From assembly GCF_900163795.1 (NCBI RefSeq), contig NZ_FWFD01000005.1:1-64000 (forward strand): a stretch of 64,000 nt of DNA, in the 5' to 3' direction. Source of the stretch: Vagococcus fluvialis bH819 (GTDB lineage: Bacteria; Bacillota; Bacilli; Lactobacillales; Vagococcaceae). The notes below the pieces were generated by a model that ran no database searches, was not told the origin of the DNA, and was given only the letters and a program-made list of their open reading frames with translations. Shown one piece after another: positions 60,599 through 64,000 of this stretch; position 1 is the stretch's first letter; each line of letters starts with the position of its first letter. The translations under genes and the position numbers were made by a program.

Positions 60599-63058
60599 AT
60601 GACAGATAAAAATAATTTTAAAATTGAGGGAATGACTTGTGCCTCATGTGCTCAAACGATTGAAAAAGTAACCAGTAAATTACCAGGTGTGGTGGAAGCA
60701 AACGTTAACTTAGCGACAGAAAAATTAAGCATGACTTATGATGCAAAAGAATTAAGTGATGAAACTATTGCCAAAGCAGTAGAGGATGCTGGTTATCATT
60801 TAGTGATGGAAACGTCCCATAAACAATATGATATTGATGGGATGACCTGTGCTTCATGTGCTCAAACAATTGAAAAAGTTGTGGGCAAATTAGAAGGAAT
60901 AAAAACGGTTAATGTAAATTTAGCAACAGAAAAAATGACAGTAGATTATGAAGAGGATAAGTTATCAGCTGCTGATATTGTAGCAGCTGTAGAAAATGCC
61001 GGTTATCATGCTAAAGAAAGTTTAGATCAAGAAGCGCAAGCAGATCTTGATAAAGCTAAAAAAGAGAAACATATTAAAGACATGTGGCGACGTTTTTGGC
61101 AATCGGCTGTGTTAACTGTACCGCTTTTATACATAGCCATGGGAGAGATGGTTGGCTTGCCACTTCCAGAAATGATCCAACCAATGGTGTATCCAGAAAG
61201 ATTTGCTCTACTTCAATTAATCTTAGCCCTACCAGTTGTGATTATTGGTCGTCAGTTCTTTATTGTAGGATTCAAAGCATTATTTAAAGGTCATCCTAAT
61301 ATGGATTCCTTAGTCGCTTTAGGTACAAGTGCTGCCTTTTTATATAGTTTATATGGAACAATTATGACACTATTAGGTAGTGAACACTTTGTTATGAATT
61401 TATACTATGAATCAGCTGCCGTTATTTTAGCTTTGATTACGTTAGGTAAATATTTTGAAGCTGTTTCTAAAGGTAAGACGTCAGAAGCTATTAAGAAATT
61501 AATGGGATTGGCGCCAAAAACAGCGATTATTATTAGAGAAGGTAAAGAAGTTGAAATTTCTGTAGATGAAGTAAAAACAGGCGATATCATTGTGGTTAAA
61601 CCAGGTGAAAAAATTCCTGTGGATGGTGTGATTGTTTCCGGTACAAGTGCAGTGGATGAAGCAATGATTACTGGAGAAAGTATGCCAGTTGAAAAAAAAG
61701 CAGGCGATAAAGTTATTGGTGCTAGTATTAATAAAAATGGATCGTTCCAGTTTGAAGCAACAAAAGTTGGAAAAGATACAACTCTTTCTCAAATTATCAA
61801 ATTAGTGGAGGACGCGCAAGGATCAAAAGCTCCGATTGCCCAATTAGCTGACAAGGTATCAGGAGTCTTTGTACCAATTGTTATTGTATTAGCTATTTTA
61901 GCTGGTCTTGCTTGGTTCTTCTTAGGTCAAGAGTCTTGGATTTTTGCTTTAACGATTACAATTTCAGTTTTAGTTATTGCGTGTCCTTGTGCGTTAGGTT
62001 TAGCGACACCAACTGCTATTATGGTTGGAACAGGTAAAGGAGCTGAGAACGGTGTTCTTATTAAGAGTGGGGATGCTTTAGAAACAACTCATAAAATTAA
62101 AACAATTGTTTTTGATAAAACAGGAACCATTACAGAAGGTAAACCAGTAGTGACTGATATTGTTGTGGCGGCTAGTTTGGCAGAAGACAAGTTGTTAGCT
62201 TTATCAGCAGCTGCCGAAAAAGGATCTGAACATCCTTTAGGTGAAGCGATTGTTCAAGCCGCAGCAGAAAAGAATTTAACATTATCACCACTTGATTCTT
62301 TTGAAGCCATTCCTGGTCATGGAATTGAAGTAACAATTGAAGGTCAAATGCTTATCTTAGGAAATAAAAAATTGATGAATCAAAGAAATGTTACATTGGG
62401 TGAATTTGAGGAACGTTCTAATCAATTAGCGCAAGAAGGTAAAACACCGATGTACATTTCTAACGGATCAGAATTGCTTGGTATTATTGCCGTAGCTGAT
62501 ACGATTAAACCAAGTAGTATCAAAGCGATTGATAAACTACATCGTATGGGAATCGAAGTTGCCATGATTACTGGAGATAACAGACGAACAGCTGAAGCTA
62601 TTGCTAAGCAAGTGGGTATTGATCGTGTCTTAAGCGATGTATTACCTGAAGACAAAGCCAATGAAGTGAAAAAATTACAAAAAGAAGGTAAAAAAGTGGC
62701 GATGGTAGGGGATGGTATCAACGATGCCCCAGCTCTTGCTCAAGCTGATATCGGAATTGCAATTGGTTCTGGAACAGATGTGGCAATGGAATCAGCAGAT
62801 ATCGTTCTTATGAGAAGTGATCTAATGGATGTTCCGACTGCCATTGAGTTAAGCCATGCAACAATTAAGAATATCAAAGAAAACCTATTCTGGGCATTTG
62901 CTTATAATACGTTAGGTATTCCAGTAGCGATGGGTGTGCTTTACTTATTCGGTGGTCCATTATTAAATCCGATGATTGCAGGAGCAGCAATGAGTTTTAG
63001 TTCGGTATCAGTATTATTAAACGCCTTAAGATTAAAAAGATTTAAACCAAGTAAATAA
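60599..63058 (+). CDS. copA: Copper-exporting P1B-type ATPase CopA
   Basis: An 819-residue P1B ATPase with two N-terminal HMA domains, each with MTCASC (Cys14/17 and Cys84/87), eight membrane helices, the transport motif CPC (Cys462-Pro-Cys464), phosphorylation site DKTGT (Asp506), HP locus ([10 protein letters not shown]) and hinge [26 protein letters not shown]. It exports Cu(I). Of the two ATPases of the enterococcal cop system, the paired CASC domains and the CPC motif fit a Cu(I) efflux pump. No copZ chaperone gene follows; a terminator does. AAAGGAGAAGG precedes the ATG. Confidence 0.95.
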   Translation: MTDKNNFKIEGMTCASCAQTIEKVTSKLPGVVEANVNLATEKLSMTYDAKELSDETIAKAVEDAGYHLVMETSHKQYDIDGMTCASCAQTIEKVVGKLEGIKTVNVNLATEKMTVDYEEDKLSAADIVAAVENAGYHAKESLDQEAQADLDKAKKEKHIKDMWRRFWQSAVLTVPLLYIAMGEMVGLPLPEMIQPMVYPERFALLQLILALPVVIIGRQFFIVGFKALFKGHPNMDSLVALGTSAAFLYSLYGTIMTLLGSEHFVMNLYYESAAVILALITLGKYFEAVSKGKTSEAIKKLMGLAPKTAIIIREGKEVEISVDEVKTGDIIVVKPGEKIPVDGVIVSGTSAVDEAMITGESMPVEKKAGDKVIGASINKNGSFQFEATKVGKDTTLSQIIKLVEDAQGSKAPIAQLADKVSGVFVPIVIVLAILAGLAWFFLGQESWIFALTITISVLVIACPCALGLATPTAIMVGTGKGAENGVLIKSGDALETTHKIKTIVFDKTGTITEGKPVVTDIVVAASLAEDKLLALSAAAEKGSEHPLGEAIVQAAAEKNLTLSPLDSFEAIPGHGIEVTIEGQMLILGNKKLMNQRNVTLGEFEERSNQLAQEGKTPMYISNGSELLGIIAVADTIKPSSIKAIDKLHRMGIEVAMITGDNRRTAEAIAKQVGIDRVLSDVLPEDKANEVKKLQKEGKKVAMVGDGINDAPALAQADIGIAIGSGTDVAMESADIVLMRSDLMDVPTAIELSHATIKNIKENLFWAFAYNTLGIPVAMGVLYLFGGPLLNPMIAGAAMSFSSVSVLLNALRLKRFKPSK

Positions 63059-63070
63059 ACTACAAATATA

Positions 63071-63112
63071 GAAAAGACTTAGGAAACAACTGTTTTCTAA
63101 GCCTTTTTTTTA
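63071..63112 (+). terminator. Terminator of copYA
   Basis: Stem AAAAGACTTAGGAAAC with GTTTTCTAAGCCTTTT (one mismatch), short loop, then a run of T. Confidence 0.88.
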
Positions 63113-63161
63113 TCCATCATTCTAAATACGAACTATTTTAGAAACAAAAACATTTAATGTA

Positions 63162-63190
63162 TTGATTTTATTTATAATGTAATATATACT
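63162..63190 (+). promoter_or_regulatory. Promoter of the ABC permease gene
   Basis: -35 TTGATT (63162-63167), 17-base spacer, -10 TATACT (63185-63190); GAGGAG (63211-63216) then precedes ATG 63224. Confidence 0.7.
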
Positions 63191-63223
63191 TTGTTGAGTA
63201 AAAAACGAACGAGGAGTTAGAAG

Positions 63224-64000
63224 ATGAGTAAAAAAGTTCCGTATTTGTTTTTATTAACAGGTACTATTTTAGTTTTATTTTTTATGATTATCCCTTTGAT
63301 TTCAAGTCTTTTCCCAACATTTATGACTGAAGGAAGCTTGAGTTTTAATCATTATGTATCTTTTTTAAAGGATCCTTATAATCAATCAGTTTTTTTTAGA
63401 ACCATTCGGATTTCAGTTGTAGTAATGGTAATCTGTGTTTTATTAGGGATTCCAACAGCGTATTTTATTGCGGGGGTTAGTAAGAAATGGAAGGGTCTAT
63501 TGATGGCGATGACTCTATTTCCGTTATTGACGAATTCAGTTATTCGAAGTTTTGCTTGGATTAATATTTTAGGGAAAAACGGAATTATTAATTCATTTTT
63601 GTTGAAAATACATCTGATTGATCAACCGATAAATTTACTCTATTCAGAATTTGCGATTGTTATTGGTTCAGTCTATTTATTTTTACCAACGATGATTATG
63701 ACTTTAGTTGGTGTAATGGAAAGTATTGAACCTGAAATGCTGGAAGCAGCAGAAACATTAGGTGCTCACCCCTTTACAGCCTTTAGAAAAATTATTTTAC
63801 CATTGTCTATTCCAGGAACGATTGTAGGAAGTATTCTTGTTTTTACTGGAACACTGACGGCTTACACAACACCACAATTATTAGGTGGTAACCAAAAAAT
63901 GGTTCTCTCAACCTTACTTTATCAAAAAGCCAATACATTAGGAGATTGGACTCAAGCAAGTATTTTAGCCTTTATTATGATTGTGACTACACTCTTTGTA
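63224..64000 (+). CDS. PotB-like ABC transporter permease, 3' end outside window
   Basis: The frame is open from ATG 63224 to the last base: 259 codons with no stop. At least six hydrophobic segments are visible. The permease EAA loop reads EAAETLGAHPFTAFRKIILPLSIPG, and the following AYTTPQLLGGNQKMVLSTLLYQKA is typical of the PotB/PotC-like branch (spermidine, putrescine and related organic cations or anions). Starting a transcription unit with the permease suggests that the partner permease, ATPase and binding protein follow outside the window. Substrate is not determined. Confidence 0.88.
   Translation, partial: MSKKVPYLFLLTGTILVLFFMIIPLISSLFPTFMTEGSLSFNHYVSFLKDPYNQSVFFRTIRISVVVMVICVLLGIPTAYFIAGVSKKWKGLLMAMTLFPLLTNSVIRSFAWINILGKNGIINSFLLKIHLIDQPINLLYSEFAIVIGSVYLFLPTMIMTLVGVMESIEPEMLEAAETLGAHPFTAFRKIILPLSIPGTIVGSILVFTGTLTAYTTPQLLGGNQKMVLSTLLYQKANTLGDWTQASILAFIMIVTTLFV

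Noticed and set aside
1-64000. tRNA, rRNA, T-box or known riboswitch
   Set aside because: No cloverleaf, rRNA core or recognisable riboswitch consensus was seen by eye; a covariance-model search would be needed to exclude weak cases.

Overview
The window is chromosomal DNA from an AT-rich, low-GC Gram-positive bacterium, most likely a lactic acid bacterium of the Enterococcaceae and possibly Vagococcus. This rests on housekeeping genes with typical enterococcal neighbourhoods: ptsH-ptsI, a bgsA/bgsB-type glycolipid pair, a TPR protein followed by tig and clpX, recX-mutY, a CtsR-controlled clpE, and copY-copA. It also rests on AGGAGG-type ribosome sites and frequent extended -10 promoters. The genus is an inference. 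No rRNA, tRNA or CRISPR was seen.

Layout. 1-1.5 kb: the end of an IS66-family element and what looks like the end of a second insertion sequence. 1.6-4.9 kb: a signal-less GH25 lysozyme, then a competence-like cassette (DUF2922, DUF1659 and a ComX-like sigma factor) facing a divergent ComK-like regulator. 4.9-12.2 kb: recX-mutY, a nucleoside di/triphosphatase, a lipoprotein, a GNAT enzyme, an AI-2E family membrane protein and a CNNM/CorC transporter. 12.4-18.4 kb: a surface-polymer glycosylation locus with two GT-C-like membrane proteins, two polyprenyl-phosphate glycosyltransferase-like GT2 enzymes, a DUF2304 protein and an SMR/EamA-type small transporter.

18.5-42.1 kb is the most distinctive part: seven large secreted proteins made of GW (SH3-like, teichoic-acid-binding) modules. 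The modules are joined to different cargo: Ig-like/BIG2 domains, two C39-type cysteine peptidases, an M15 (VanY-like) carboxypeptidase, an unknown C-terminal domain, a GH25 lysozyme and a class-A-beta-lactamase-fold serine hydrolase. Between them lie prfC, a GT2-TagF teichoic acid polymerase fusion and an acyltransferase 3. Proteins predicted to bind teichoic acid therefore sit beside enzymes predicted to make and decorate it.

42.2-64 kb is mostly core: DUF1827, clpE, ptsHI, glycolipid synthesis genes (bgsA/bgsB-like and a LafC-like membrane protein), a beta-hydroxyacid dehydrogenase, a YkuJ-family protein, a TPR protein, tig, clpX, pstS with PhoP-like boxes, phoP-phoR, copY-copA and the start of a PotB-like ABC permease cut by the window edge.

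Scattered at the 3' ends of genes are long imperfect hairpin repeats (about 2.45-2.75, 7.6-7.76, 21.36-21.62 and 56.18-56.36 kb). Their stem arms differ between copies but stay complementary within each copy. This covariation suggests that the structure, not the sequence, is kept.
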